DNA of 64,000 nucleotides from Pseudomonas fragi. GTDB lineage: Bacteria > Pseudomonadota > Gammaproteobacteria > Pseudomonadales > Pseudomonadaceae. The notes beneath the pieces were generated by a model. The model searched no databases and was not told the DNA's origin. It worked only from the letters and a program-made list of their open reading frames with translations. A program made the translations under genes and the position numbers. Positions 1-9,081 of this stretch are shown piece by piece; position 1 is the first letter of the stretch, and each line of letters begins with the position of its first letter. Location of the stretch: the NCBI RefSeq assembly GCF_025426255.1, contig NZ_CP104861.1, forward strand, positions 2,046,001 through 2,110,000, in the 5' to 3' direction.

Positions 1-1133
1 GTGAGGTGGCCTTGCGTTTGCGCGAGCAGTTGCGCAGCCAGGACACCCTGGCACGCATTGGCGGGGACGAGTTTGTATTGCTGGTGCGTTTGCTTGAGCC
101 CGATGATGCGCCGCAAGTGGCTGCGCGGCAGGTCGGGCTGTTGTCCAAGGCATTCCGGGTCGACGATCATGACTTGCTGATTTCCGCGAGTGTCGGTATT
201 GCGCTGTACCCTGGTAACGGCCTGACCGCCGAAGAGTTGCTGATGAACGCCGATGCGGCGATGTATCACGCCAAGGGCGCGGGCAAAAATGGCTACAGTT
301 TTTTCGATGCCTCGATGAACATCAACGCCCGCAAGCAACTGCAATTGCTGCAAGACCTGCGTCAGGCTCTGGTGTTGCAACAGTTTTGCCTGCATTACCA
401 ACCCAAGTTCGACGCCAGCAATGGCCTGCCGGTAGGGGCTGAAGCCCTGCTGCGCTGGGAGCATCCGCAGCAGGGATTGCTGTTGCCAGAGCACTTTATC
501 GCCCTCGCGGAAAAAACCGGCCTGATCATTCCCATTGGCGATTGGGTGCTCAACGAAGCCTGCCGCCAGATGCGTGTGTGGTTCGATCAGGGCTATAGCC
601 ACTGGCGTATCGCAGTCAACCTGTCGGCGCTGCAGTTCTGCCATTCGGGGCTGGTCGACAGTGTGGTCGCAACGCTGGAGCGGCACCAGTTGCCAGCCAA
701 CAGCTTGACCCTGGAAATCACCGAAACCACGGCCATGAGCGACGCCGATGCGAGCATGGTGGTGTTGCAGCGCCTGTCGCAGATGGGTGTTGACCTGTCT
801 ATTGATGATTTCGGTACCGGCTATTCCAGCCTGATGTACCTCAAACGTCTGCCCGCCAATGAATTGAAAATAGACCGTGGTTTTGTGCGTGATCTGGAGC
901 ATGACAGCGATGATGCTGCGATTGTTTCGGCCATTGTTGCACTGGGCCAGGCACTGGGCCTGCGAATTGTGGCCGAGGGCGTTGAAACCGATACCCAACA
1001 AAGCTTTTTGACCACGCTGGGCTGTGATGCCTTGCAGGGTTATCTGCTGGGCCAGCCGCTTCCGGCCAATCAGTTTATGGTCGATATTCATCGCGCAGAG
1101 GACCTGAGCGCTGGTAAACCGGCGGCGACCTGA
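1..1133 (+). CDS. GGDEF-EAL cyclic-di-GMP protein, C-terminal part
   Basis: The gene enters from the left edge, so its N-terminus and any sensor domain are missing. The first visible residues are the second half of a GGDEF domain, with an intact RIGGDEF motif. A full EAL domain follows: GAEALLRWEHP carries the EAL triad, DDFGTGYSSL is the metal-binding and loop region, and the C-terminal LQGYLLGQPLP is typical. Both domains look catalytically competent by motif. The protein could therefore make c-di-GMP from GTP, hydrolyse it to pGpG, or use the GGDEF part as a GTP sensor for the EAL part. The coding sequence ends 67 bp before the SDR gene. Which activity dominates, and the input signal, cannot be read here. 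Confidence 0.9.
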   Translation, partial: EVALRLREQLRSQDTLARIGGDEFVLLVRLLEPDDAPQVAARQVGLLSKAFRVDDHDLLISASVGIALYPGNGLTAEELLMNADAAMYHAKGAGKNGYSFFDASMNINARKQLQLLQDLRQALVLQQFCLHYQPKFDASNGLPVGAEALLRWEHPQQGLLLPEHFIALAEKTGLIIPIGDWVLNEACRQMRVWFDQGYSHWRIAVNLSALQFCHSGLVDSVVATLERHQLPANSLTLEITETTAMSDADASMVVLQRLSQMGVDLSIDDFGTGYSSLMYLKRLPANELKIDRGFVRDLEHDSDDAAIVSAIVALGQALGLRIVAEGVETDTQQSFLTTLGCDALQGYLLGQPLPANQFMVDIHRAEDLSAGKPAAT

Positions 1134-1200
1134 CAAATCAAACCCTTGACGGTTATGCTGGCGGCCAGATTTGAAATGTTGAGTGGGGAGCGTACTTTTA

Positions 1201-1946
1201 TGGACAAAGTTATCGTGATCACCGGTGGCAGCCGTGGCATAGGCGCCGCAACAGCAGTACTGGCGGCGCAGCAGGGCTATCGAATTTGCATCAACTATCT
1301 GGCTGATGTTGCGGCTGCCCATGAAGTGCTGGCCCAGGTTCAGGCTTTGGGCGCAGAAGCTATTGCGGTGCGCGCCGATGTCAGCGACGAAGAGGAAATC
1401 ATTCGTCTGTTTATCGAGGTTGACGAGCGGTTGGGGCCGGTCACGGCACTGGTCAACAACGCTGGCACCGTGGGGCTCAAGTCACGGGTCGACGAACTGT
1501 CCGAGTTGCGCATCATGCACACCCTGAAAACCAACGTGCTTGGCCCGATCTTGTGTGCCAAGCATGCCGTGCTGCGCATGTCGCCCCGCTACGGTGGGCA
1601 GGGCGGCAATATCGTCAATGTGTCATCGGTAGCGGCACGCTTGGGTTCGCCCGGCGAGTACGTCGACTACGCTGCCTCCAAGGGCGCGCTGGACACTTTC
1701 ACCGTGGGCTTGTCCAAGGAACTGGCGGGCGAGGGGATTCGGGTCAACGCGGTGAGGCCAGGCTATATCTACACCGACTTCCACGCCTTGAGTGGCGATC
1801 CCGGGCGGGTCAGCAAACTTGAACCGATCATCCCCATGGGCCGGGGCGGGCGTGCTGAAGAAGTAGCCGAGGCGATTATCTGGCTGCTGTCGGACAAGGC
1901 TTCCTACACCACCGGCACCTTTCTGGATCTGGGCGGCGGTCGGTAA
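1201..1946 (+). CDS. SDR family oxidoreductase
   Basis: A 248-residue classical short-chain dehydrogenase/reductase with NAD(P)-dependent oxidoreductase activity expected. The Rossmann glycine motif TGGSRGIG is at residues 8-15. It is followed by NNAG, a serine in NVSSVAA, the catalytic YAASK tyrosine/lysine pair, and the C-terminal RPGYIYTDFH loop. I chose the ATG preceded by GTGGGGAGCG because it puts the first beta strand at the N-terminus. A longer reading frame from 1146 would add a non-family leader. The closest functional labels are glucose 1-dehydrogenase-like or sugar dehydrogenase-like SDR, but the substrate cannot be told from sequence. It ends just before a REP hairpin. Confidence 0.85.
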
Positions 1947-1979
1947 GATGTAAAAACTCTGTTCCAGGTCAAGCCTTTA

Positions 1980-2030
1980 GTGGGAGCGAGCCTGCTCGCG
2001 TATGATTTTCGCGAGCAGGCTCGCTCCCAC
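1980..2030. repeat. REP-type inverted repeat (family A)
   Basis: A near-perfect 21-bp inverted repeat (GTGGGAGCGAGCCTGCTCGCG and its complement) around a short AT-rich loop. The same unit recurs near 6.3, 11.8, 20.3 and 58.7 kb. It matches the style of Pseudomonas REP/REPIN elements and can also act as a transcript-end hairpin after the SDR gene. A lone half of the second repeat family (the arm with CTCCTCAGCTGCTAC) lies about 100 bp downstream, near 2125-2156. Confidence 0.8.
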
Positions 2031-2193
2031 GCTTGAAGGATCTTTGCCGCTGCCATCGTAAAACCTGACATCGCGTAGGGTCAGGCCGGAACGGGATTTA
2101 GCATGTGCTGGCGCTGCGCGCCAGATCGCAGCCTCGCTGCGCTCCTCAGCTGCTACACAGTGATTTACGACTTGCCATTTCACCTTTTGCGAC

Positions 2194-2212
2194 GATAATG
2201 CGACTTATTGCT
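2194..2212 (+). promoter_or_regulatory. Probable Fur box upstream of the ECF sigma gene
   Basis: GATAATGCGACTTATTGCT matches about 12 of 19 positions of the GATAATGATAATCATTATC Fur consensus, with the left half nearly perfect. It lies 22 bp before the GTG start of a FecI-type sigma gene, a standard place for iron repression of such units. Confidence 0.55.
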
Positions 2213-2233
2213 ATTTAAGTCTGGTTATCTATC

Positions 2234-2746
2234 GTGCCTATCCCTGTGGACCCCAAAACCCTGCTGGCCAGCCTCTATCTCGACAATCATGCCTGGTTGC
2301 GCGGCTGGCTGTCGCGACAGGTGCGTTGCCCGCAGGATGCGGCCGATCTGACCCAGGACACTTTTCTGCGCGTTTTCGACGCTCAGCAACTGGAGCGCAT
2401 CCAGGAGCCCCGCGCTTATCTGAGTACAGTTGCCCGCCGCTTGCTCTGTTCGCTGTGGCGGCGGCGCAAACTTGAACAATCCTATCTTGAGCAGTTGGCC
2501 GATCTGCCCCAAGGCTATGCGCCGTCCGCTGAAGATATAGCGCTGGTGCGCGAGGCGATTGAAGCCATTGATCGCGTGCTTGAAGGTTTACCGTCGCGGG
2601 TGAAACGGGCCTTTTTGCTCAATCGACTTGAAGGTATGCCCCAGCAAGCCATCGCTGACCAGTTGGGTGTCTCGTTGGCCACGGTTGAGCGTGACTTGCG
2701 CCGCGCCTTTATTCATTGCCTCTCGCAAACGGCGCCATCCCAATGA
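2234..2746 (+). CDS. FecI-like ECF RNA polymerase sigma factor
   Basis: A 170-residue ECF sigma factor of the iron-starvation (FecI/PvdS/FpvI) type. Region 2 covers roughly residues 10-80, with DAADLTQDTFLRVF and the RAYLSTVARRLL segment. Region 4 covers about 110-160, where QAIADQLGVSLATVERDLRRA is the helix-turn-helix. It is expected to direct transcription of the TonB receptor gene downstream once released by FecR. The GTG start is the only one in frame that gives the normal N-terminus. The stop overlaps the FecR start by four bases (ATGA), so the two are translationally coupled. The upstream Fur-like box predicts expression under iron limitation. Confidence 0.92.
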   Translation: MPIPVDPKTLLASLYLDNHAWLRGWLSRQVRCPQDAADLTQDTFLRVFDAQQLERIQEPRAYLSTVARRLLCSLWRRRKLEQSYLEQLADLPQGYAPSAEDIALVREAIEAIDRVLEGLPSRVKRAFLLNRLEGMPQQAIADQLGVSLATVERDLRRAFIHCLSQTAPSQ

Positions 2747-3720
2747 GTACAGCCAAGGTTGATTCGACCACCCGTGCCGCCATTGACTGGATGCTGCGCC
2801 TTGAGTCCGGGAGTGCCAGCCCTTCGGAGCGTCAGGTGTTCAAGGCCTGGCTGGCGCAAAGTCCAGAACATCTGGCCGCGTGGCAGCGGGTAGCCGGGGT
2901 ATTGAAAGCTCCGGTGGCCGATTTGCAATCAGTGGAACGCCGCAGCCCCGGGCAATTGCAGGCTGCACGCCGAGCTCTGCTGAGCGGCACGTCGCCCTCA
3001 GGCAAAAATGCCTTGCGGGGCAGCCTGCTACTGTTGCTGCTCGGCTTGGGTGCGGCAGGCTTGGTGAATCGTGTAACGCCATTGACAGGCTTGATGGCCG
3101 ATCAACACACCGGCACCGGTGAGCGCAAAACCATCGAACTGGCGGATGGCAGTCTTCTGACACTCAATGCCCGCAGCGCGGTCGATATCGAGTTCAGTAA
3201 CGGCCAGCGGCGGGTACGGCTGCGCGAAGGGGAGTTGCAGGTGGACGTGGCCGCCGATGCCGGACGACCATTTGTGGTAGCCACGGCCCAAGGCCAGGTG
3301 CAGGCACTGGGGACGCGTTTCATGGTGCGCCAGGGCGCGGACGAAAGTCTGGCCAGCGTGCAGCAGCACAGCGTGCAACTGGACACGCTGGGGGGGCAGC
3401 AACGACGTATCGACACCGGTCAGGCGGTGGCATTCACGGCCAATCAGATAGACCCGCAAACCCCGACATCACGGAGCCAGGCCGATTGGCTCCAAGGCCG
3501 GGTCGAACTGCATGATGAGCCATTGTCGGCACTGGTCGAGGCGCTGCGGCCCTACCAGACCGGTGTGCTGCGCATCAGCCCCGAAGCGGCACGGGTGCGG
3601 GTGTTTGGGGTTTTTGCGCTGGACAACACCGCGCAAACCCTCAGCGCGCTGGCGCAAACCTTACCGATCAAGGTCACGCGTTACGGGCCATGGCTGACCC
3701 TGATTGATGTGAGTCGATAA
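2743..3720 (+). CDS. FecR-type anti-sigma/transmembrane sensor
   Basis: A 325-residue inner-membrane regulator that relays ligand occupancy of the receptor STN domain to the FecI-like sigma factor. The N-terminal cytoplasmic DUF4880 part (residues 10-50) has the expected Trp-rich pattern (IDWMLRLESG, FKAWLAQSPEHLAAWQRV). A single leucine-rich membrane segment is at about 93-108. The FecR domain follows (about 125-215, with LADGSLLTLN and GELQVDVAADAGRPFVV), then a C-terminal STN-like portion. The ATG overlapping the sigma-factor stop is preferred over an upstream in-frame start. The receptor gene follows 100 bp later. Confidence 0.92.
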   Translation: MSTAKVDSTTRAAIDWMLRLESGSASPSERQVFKAWLAQSPEHLAAWQRVAGVLKAPVADLQSVERRSPGQLQAARRALLSGTSPSGKNALRGSLLLLLLGLGAAGLVNRVTPLTGLMADQHTGTGERKTIELADGSLLTLNARSAVDIEFSNGQRRVRLREGELQVDVAADAGRPFVVATAQGQVQALGTRFMVRQGADESLASVQQHSVQLDTLGGQQRRIDTGQAVAFTANQIDPQTPTSRSQADWLQGRVELHDEPLSALVEALRPYQTGVLRISPEAARVRVFGVFALDNTAQTLSALAQTLPIKVTRYGPWLTLIDVSR

Positions 3721-3820
3721 AAACAACCGAATGCGAATTAATTGCAAATAGTGTGAGGGGAAACCCTTGCTCGTTGGTCAAGGTTACAACTGCCTACCTT
3801 GCAACGAGAAAGGACGCCCC

Positions 3821-6256
3821 ATGCCGTACGCCCCGCTAAGACCTTGTCTGCTGGCCCTGACCATCACCCTGTGCCTTGCTGGCCACCCGCTGACTGCGGT
3901 GGCCGAGGCGATGCACCGTGAGCAAAGTACCACTCGTTTTTTTGATCTGCCTGCTGCGCCTTTGGGTGTGACCCTGAGCCGGATCGCCCGTGACAGCGAC
4001 TTGACTCTGTCGGTCGCACCCGCCTTGCTGCAGGGCAAAAAATCCGCTCCGGTGAACGGCATGTATACCCCGCAACAGGCTGCCGAACACGCCTTGGTGG
4101 GCAGCGGCCTGGGCCTGAGTGTGACCGACAGCGGCGCGTTGAGTGTTTACCCGCAAGCCGAGGCGGGGGCGTTGAACCTGGGAGCAACCAATGTCTCGGC
4201 GTTGTTGGCCGAAGACGGTCGTGGTCACGTTGACGGCTTTGTCGCCACTCGTTCGGCGACGGCCACCAAAACCGACACGCCGATTCTGGAAATTCCGCAG
4301 ACCATCAACGTGGTCACGGCTGATCAAGTGCAGGTGCAGGGCGCCCGCGACCTGACGCAAGCGCTGCGTTACACCCCGGGCCTGAGCACTAATGGCTACA
4401 CCGACCGCAACACCATCGCGGACGAAATCACCAGCCGCGGCTTTGCCCCGACCTTGCTTTACCTCGATGGCGCGTATTTACCGTCGGCGGGCAGCTTGGG
4501 CGGCACTCCGCAAATCGATCCATACACCCTGGAACGTATCGAAGTGCTCAAGGGGCCGTCCTCGGTGTTGTATGGGCAGAACCAGCCAGGCGGCATGATC
4601 AATATGGTGTCCAAGCGCCCGAGCACTGAGGCCAAACATCAGATAAAGGTCGGCACTGGCAGTTTTGATCGCTACAACCTGGCCTTTGATTTCACTGGCC
4701 CGCTGGATGATGCAAAAACCCTTAGCTATCGGCTGATCGGTGTCGGCAACACCGGCAGCGAGCAGGTGGACCACACTGAAGATTCACGCCAGTTGCTGGC
4801 GCCAAGTTTTACCTGGACGCCCAACGACAACACTGAGCTGACGCTATACGCACAGGTGCAGCGTGATGATGCCCTGGCCGATTACCAGGCCTTGCCTGCG
4901 GTGGGCAGCCTGTACCGCAACTCGCAAGGCAACAAGATTGATCGCGACAAGTTTTTGGGCGACTCAAAGTGGAACGATTACAAGCGCGACCAGTATGTGC
5001 TCGGCTATCAGTTTTCCCATGCCTTCAACGAGGCGATGACTTATCGCCAGAGCCTGAGCTATATCGACGTCGACGACCGGTACAAGGGTTTTTACCTGAA
5101 CCGTTTTGTCACCGCCCCGGATGGCGCGACAGACACCCACGCCAGCCGCACCAAGCTCGACTGGCGTCAGCAGAACAGCTCTTACACCTTCGACAACCAT
5201 CTGCAGAGCGACTTTGTCACCGGGCCTTTGCAGCACACCTTGCTGGTGGGGCTGGACTACAGAAGTTTCATTCGCAAATATCAGGGCTACAACCTGTCCG
5301 GCAGTGAGATTCTCGACCTTTACGGTCCGGGAAACTACCGCACCGATGGCGTGCCGACCCTGACCACCCAGTGGGACAACCGGGTCAAACAAACCGGCCT
5401 GTATGTGCAGGACCAGATCAAGCTGGACAACTTTATCCTGACCATTGGCGGGCGCCAGGACTGGGCCAAGGTTGAAAACAATGACCTGCTGGCCAACACG
5501 CGGGAGCAGCAAAACGACAACAAGTTCACCGCTCGCGTGGGCCTGACCTATGTCACCTCGTTCGGTCTGGCGCCGTACATCAGCTACACCGAATCGTTCC
5601 TGCCGTCAGTGGGCACCTCGGCCCCGGCACGTGGCGCCAAGGCGTTCAAACCGATGACGGGCAAGCAGTATGAAGTGGGGGTCAAGTACCAGCCCAATGA
5701 CACCAGTCTGCTCACGGCCTCGGTGTTCGAGATCACCCAGCAAAATGTCCTGACCGGCGATTTGCAGTATCTGGAGTACCAGGTCCAGGAAGGTGAAGTC
5801 AGATCGCGGGGCATTGAACTGGAAGGTAAAAGCCGCTTTAACAACGTCGACCTAATCGCCTCGCTGTCGTATCTGGATGTGTTCTACAGCAAGTCCAACT
5901 ACAACAACCAAGGTAACCGAAGTGAAGCGCAATCGCCGTGGGCGGCGAGCGTCTGGGCCGACTATCACTTCACCGGGCAGGCGCTTGCGGGTGTGACCCT
6001 GGGCGGCGGTGCGCGTTACACCGGAAAAAACTTCGGCGACTCGGCCAACACCTTCAAGACCCCGTCATTTGTGATCTACGACGCCACGCTCAGCTATGAC
6101 CTGGCGGCCCTTGATCCGAGCTTCAAGGGCGTCAGCACCAGCCTTAACGTGCAGAACCTGTTTGATCGCGAGTATGTGTCCTCGTGCAACTACAGCTTTG
6201 GCTGTTATTACGGGCAGCAGCGCACGGCGGCGCTGGAAGTCAAATACGATTGGTGA
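3821..6256 (+). CDS. TonB-dependent siderophore receptor with signalling domain
   Basis: An 811-residue outer-membrane ferric-siderophore transporter. It has a signal peptide (about 1-29), then a secretin/TonB short N-terminal (STN) signalling domain (about 45-110). A plug domain follows (about 165-280, with IPQTINVVT, LRYTPGLS and ERIEVLKGPSSVLYG), then a 22-strand barrel ending in an aromatic residue (EVKYDW). The STN domain and the upstream sigma/anti-sigma pair mark it as a transducer that induces its own synthesis when ligand is bound. The start is the ATG after GAGAAAGGA, which gives a clean signal peptide. The ligand is unknown; a xenosiderophore is the usual case for isolated FecI/FecR/receptor units. 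Confidence 0.92.
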   Translation: MPYAPLRPCLLALTITLCLAGHPLTAVAEAMHREQSTTRFFDLPAAPLGVTLSRIARDSDLTLSVAPALLQGKKSAPVNGMYTPQQAAEHALVGSGLGLSVTDSGALSVYPQAEAGALNLGATNVSALLAEDGRGHVDGFVATRSATATKTDTPILEIPQTINVVTADQVQVQGARDLTQALRYTPGLSTNGYTDRNTIADEITSRGFAPTLLYLDGAYLPSAGSLGGTPQIDPYTLERIEVLKGPSSVLYGQNQPGGMINMVSKRPSTEAKHQIKVGTGSFDRYNLAFDFTGPLDDAKTLSYRLIGVGNTGSEQVDHTEDSRQLLAPSFTWTPNDNTELTLYAQVQRDDALADYQALPAVGSLYRNSQGNKIDRDKFLGDSKWNDYKRDQYVLGYQFSHAFNEAMTYRQSLSYIDVDDRYKGFYLNRFVTAPDGATDTHASRTKLDWRQQNSSYTFDNHLQSDFVTGPLQHTLLVGLDYRSFIRKYQGYNLSGSEILDLYGPGNYRTDGVPTLTTQWDNRVKQTGLYVQDQIKLDNFILTIGGRQDWAKVENNDLLANTREQQNDNKFTARVGLTYVTSFGLAPYISYTESFLPSVGTSAPARGAKAFKPMTGKQYEVGVKYQPNDTSLLTASVFEITQQNVLTGDLQYLEYQVQEGEVRSRGIELEGKSRFNNVDLIASLSYLDVFYSKSNYNNQGNRSEAQSPWAASVWADYHFTGQALAGVTLGGGARYTGKNFGDSANTFKTPSFVIYDATLSYDLAALDPSFKGVSTSLNVQNLFDREYVSSCNYSFGCYYGQQRTAALEVKYDW

Positions 6257-6271
6257 TGACACTTTCACTCT

Positions 6272-6358
6272 TGTGGGAGCGGGCTTGCTCGCGATTGCAT
6301 CACCACGGTTGGCCTGATTGGTCGCGCCGTTTGCATCGCGAGCAAGCCTGCTCCCACA
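6272..6358. repeat. REPIN-like pair of family A repeats between convergent genes
   Basis: Two inverted family-A REP units (TGTGGGAGCGGGCTTGCTCG and its complement) are separated by about 35 bp. This is the arrangement of a REP doublet, lying between the convergent receptor and AGE-isomerase genes. It may serve as a bidirectional terminator. Confidence 0.8.
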
Positions 6359-6385
6359 GGTCTCTGTCGGTTTTTTGGTGCGGGT

Positions 6386-7630
6386 TCAACGACGCAATTT
6401 GAGTGCACTGGCCAGGCTGATGGCCAGTGGTAGGCGTGGCAACAGCGTGGCCTGGTAAGCATGGTAAAGATCCGGTTTGCCGGGCCAGATGTTCTCCGAA
6501 GGCAGGTTATCGATCCCCAGTTCGTGATGCCAACTGCCGTGCTGGCGGTCGATCATATGCAGGTCGATATAGTCCCAAAACTGTTGATACCAGACCTCGT
6601 ATGGGTGCTCGTCGGTGCGTTGCAACAACGCAGCGGCCGCCGCTGATGCTTCGGCCAGGGTCCAGTGCAGGCGCTCGCGCACCACCGGCTGATTGTTCCA
6701 GTCCAGGGTGTAGACAATTCCGCTGCCGCCATCGACATTCCAGCCATGCAGGCACGCACTGCTGAACAGTTGGCGAGCGTCTTCCAGCAGCCACGCTGGC
6801 GCCGACAAACCGCGCTGTTTGCGGGCGGCTTCAAGGTGCAGCAACAAGCGCGCCCATTCGAAGGCGTGCCCCGGGGTTTTGCCGAAGGGGCGAAAGCCAT
6901 CCGCCGGGTTGTCCCGGTTGTAGTCGGGCAACGGCTGCCAGTGGGCATCGAAATGCTCGACGGGCAGGTAGTCGGACTGCGCCGCATGTTGGTGAATAAC
7001 CCGCTCGGCAATGCGCAAGGCGCGGTCCAGCCACAGGTCTTCGTCGAGCACATCGGCCAGGGCCAGAAAGGTTTCGGTGCCATGCATATTGCTGTTGGCT
7101 CCGCGATACGCCTCGCAGTCACTCCAGTCGCGGGCAAAGGACTCCAGCAGAGCCCCCTCGGCTTCGGACCAAAAACGCTCTTCAAGTACGCCAACAGCTT
7201 CGGCCAGCAACTCTGCTGCGCCCTGACGCCCGGCCACCACTGCCGAGCTGGCGGCCAGCGCTACAAACGCATGTAAATAGGCTGCTTTGCGGGTGTTGCC
7301 ATCTTGCGCAGCGGGGCTGGAAAACCAGCCGCCATGCTCGGCGTCACGCAACGGGCCCGCCAATGCGGCCAAGCCGAGGTCGATCAGCGGAGCGCATCCC
7401 GGCAGGCCTTGAATGTGGGCCAGAGAAAAGCTGTGCACCATGCGTGCAGTGGTAACGGTGTCAGCCGTGGCATCATCCGGGCGCTGGCCAAATCGATCCA
7501 GCTGGGCGAAACCGAGCGGTACGCGGGCCGCTTTGGCGAAATCCACCAGTGCCCGGCCCTGTTCGTGCAACCACTGCTGATGGGGGGCGGATGTCAGCCA
7601 GCTTTCGTTGGTCCGGGTGAGGTCGGTCAT
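6386..7630 (-). CDS. AGE family epimerase/isomerase (mannose isomerase-like)
   Basis: A 414-residue member of the N-acylglucosamine 2-epimerase/YihS superfamily, an (alpha/alpha)6 barrel. Recognisable stretches include TARMVHSFSLAH near residue 60, GGWFSS, YLHAFVALAASSA, SNMHGTETFLAL, KTPGHAFEWARLLLHLEA and the C-terminal DRQHGSWHHEL. The conserved histidines (HSFSLAH, NMHGTE, GHAFEW, WHHE) are those used for ring opening and proton transfer. Length and motifs fit aldose-ketose isomerases acting on mannose/fructose better than GlcNAc/ManNAc epimerases, but the substrate is inferred. The start has an AGGTGG ribosome site. A LysR gene lies 89 bp upstream on the same strand and may regulate it. 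Confidence 0.8.
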   Translation of the reverse strand: MTDLTRTNESWLTSAPHQQWLHEQGRALVDFAKAARVPLGFAQLDRFGQRPDDATADTVTTARMVHSFSLAHIQGLPGCAPLIDLGLAALAGPLRDAEHGGWFSSPAAQDGNTRKAAYLHAFVALAASSAVVAGRQGAAELLAEAVGVLEERFWSEAEGALLESFARDWSDCEAYRGANSNMHGTETFLALADVLDEDLWLDRALRIAERVIHQHAAQSDYLPVEHFDAHWQPLPDYNRDNPADGFRPFGKTPGHAFEWARLLLHLEAARKQRGLSAPAWLLEDARQLFSSACLHGWNVDGGSGIVYTLDWNNQPVVRERLHWTLAEASAAAAALLQRTDEHPYEVWYQQFWDYIDLHMIDRQHGSWHHELGIDNLPSENIWPGKPDLYHAYQATLLPRLPLAISLASALKLRR

Positions 7631-7719
7631 GTGCCACCTGTATTGTTTTTGTCGTTATTCAGCGCTCGCAGACTAAGGGATTGGCCGCCCGGCTGAAAGC
7701 TTTCATCTCTGGGTATAGC

Positions 7720-8583
7720 TTAAATTTCCGGCACCCAGCGCTGCGACCAGTCGCTGTCCTGCTTGACGATTTCGCGCAGCAGTTCGATGCCTTGTTGCAA
7801 GGCCGCACTGTCTCGTTCGCGCGAGTACACCAGATAGGTCGGGTAGCTGAATTCGGGGGCCTTGGGTACACGCTCAAGGGCCCCGCTGTCCAGGTAGCTC
7901 TGCACCACGCGAGTGCGGAAGTAGCCGCTACCGCCGTTTTCCAGAATGTAATGCAGGGCTACCGGCCCCAGATTGAAACTGATGGCTGCCCGCGACTTGT
8001 CGGGAAGGGCGGCGTCATGCTGGCGGCGAAAGTCCTCGCCCCACTCGATGTACACATAAGGATCGGGTTGCCCCGGCCGACGAATCTGGATCAGTTTTTC
8101 TTCGAGCAACTGCTCCACCTGGACCCCGGGCCAATAGGCCGGTTGATAGACCAGTGCAGCGTCCAGCAAGCCCATTTCAACCTGGCGCAACAACTGCTCG
8201 GCATCGCTGATCTGGATGCGCAGGGCATGGGTGGTGAGGTGTTGGCGCAAGGCCTTGGCCCAGCTCAGGATCAGTGGGTTGCACAGGCTGACTTCGCCGC
8301 CGATGTGCAGCAACTGATCAAGACCTTCAGGGCGCGGCAGGTCGCGGCGGGCGGCCTCCCAGGTTTGCAGCAGTTGATTGGCGTATACCACAAAGGCTTC
8401 GCCCTCGGGGGTAAGCCGGGCGCCTGCGCGGTTACGGATAAACAGCGTGACGCCGAGCAGGCTTTCGAGCTTGTGCACCCGAGCAGTTACGGCGGTCTGG
8501 GTGACATGCAGTTTTTCAGCTGCGCCAACCAGGCTGCCATAGCGAACTATTTCAAGGAAGGTGCGAGCCAGGTCGAGGTCCAT
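7720..8583 (-). CDS. LysR family transcriptional regulator
   Basis: A 287-residue LysR-type regulator. The winged helix-turn-helix is at the N-terminus (LARTFLEIVRYGSLVGAAEK, then TQTAVTARVHKLESLLGVTLF) and a periplasmic-binding-protein-like effector domain follows. I chose the ATG that starts the family-typical MDLDLARTF; a TTG six codons upstream is possible. The gene is divergent from hcnABC, sharing a roughly 180-bp intergenic region that holds the ANR box. It lies upstream of the AGE isomerase on the same strand, so either neighbour could be its target. The effector is unknown. Confidence 0.88.
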   Translation of the reverse strand: MDLDLARTFLEIVRYGSLVGAAEKLHVTQTAVTARVHKLESLLGVTLFIRNRAGARLTPEGEAFVVYANQLLQTWEAARRDLPRPEGLDQLLHIGGEVSLCNPLILSWAKALRQHLTTHALRIQISDAEQLLRQVEMGLLDAALVYQPAYWPGVQVEQLLEEKLIQIRRPGQPDPYVYIEWGEDFRRQHDAALPDKSRAAISFNLGPVALHYILENGGSGYFRTRVVQSYLDSGALERVPKAPEFSYPTYLVYSRERDSAALQQGIELLREIVKQDSDWSQRWVPEI

Positions 8584-8655
8584 AAACACGCCAGTGTGCA
8601 AGAGGCCAGCAGTGTAAGGCTAATGCGTCAAAAACACATGAAACAACGACCTTTA

Positions 8656-8696
8656 TTGGCACGCATCAATGTTTATTTCCTGCATCAGGCTAACGT
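8656..8696 (+). promoter_or_regulatory. ANR (FNR-type) box and -10 element of the hcn operon
   Basis: TTGGC-ACGC-ATCAA is an FNR/ANR-type palindrome (TTGAT-N4-ATCAA) with the TTGGC left half that I recall for hcn promoters. TAACGT at 8691-8696 is a plausible -10. With a start near 8704 the box is centred at -41.5, the class-II activator position. The leader that follows ends in AAAGGGATT before hcnA. This GGA overlaps the ribosome site, as expected for RsmA/GacA control. The ANR role is inference from family knowledge plus this spacing. Confidence 0.8.
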
Positions 8697-8763
8697 CTCT
8701 CCCCTTGGCACAGGGTGGCAGTGATGTGCTGAGCAACGATACATAAAAAAAGGGATTACAGAC

Positions 8764-9081
8764 ATGGATGACTTGAAGCGACAGTACGACATTCAACCTT
8801 TGATGCAGACCGATATGTCCATTCTCATCAATGGCCAAACGGTTGACGCAGCTCTAGGAGAGACCGTACTCAGCGTATTGAACTCAGTCGGCATACGGCA
8901 ATTGTCGCCCAATGATCACGGCCAGATAAATGGCGCTTATTGCGGTATGGGTGTGTGCTACTGCTGCCTGGTGAATATCGATGGCCGACACAAGCGTCGC
9001 GCCTGCCAGACGGTGGTGCAGCCCGGAATGCAGGTCGAGACCGGAACAAACCGGATCGCCGAGCAGGAGCTCGCGCTATGA
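8764..9081 (+). CDS. hcnA: Hydrogen cyanide synthase subunit HcnA ([2Fe-2S] protein)
   Basis: A 105-residue ferredoxin-like small subunit of hydrogen cyanide synthase, the membrane-associated enzyme that oxidises glycine to HCN and CO2. The plant-type [2Fe-2S] fold is shown by GETVLSVLN, then cysteines at 60, 65, 67, 68 and 81 (GAYCGMGVCYCC and RRACQ). Length, cluster motif and gene order match HcnA. The stop overlaps the hcnB start by four bases. Related small subunits occur in opine/octopine oxidases, but the full three-gene set and the ANR promoter favour cyanide synthase. Expression is expected under low oxygen through ANR and under Gac/Rsm control. Confidence 0.92.
   Translation: MDDLKRQYDIQPLMQTDMSILINGQTVDAALGETVLSVLNSVGIRQLSPNDHGQINGAYCGMGVCYCCLVNIDGRHKRRACQTVVQPGMQVETGTNRIAEQELAL

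Noticed and set aside
3721..3820. Possible FecI-type promoter (GGAAAC ... GTC) before the siderophore receptor
   Set aside because: The spacer between the two elements is only about 12 bp, too short for ECF promoters, so I did not list it.
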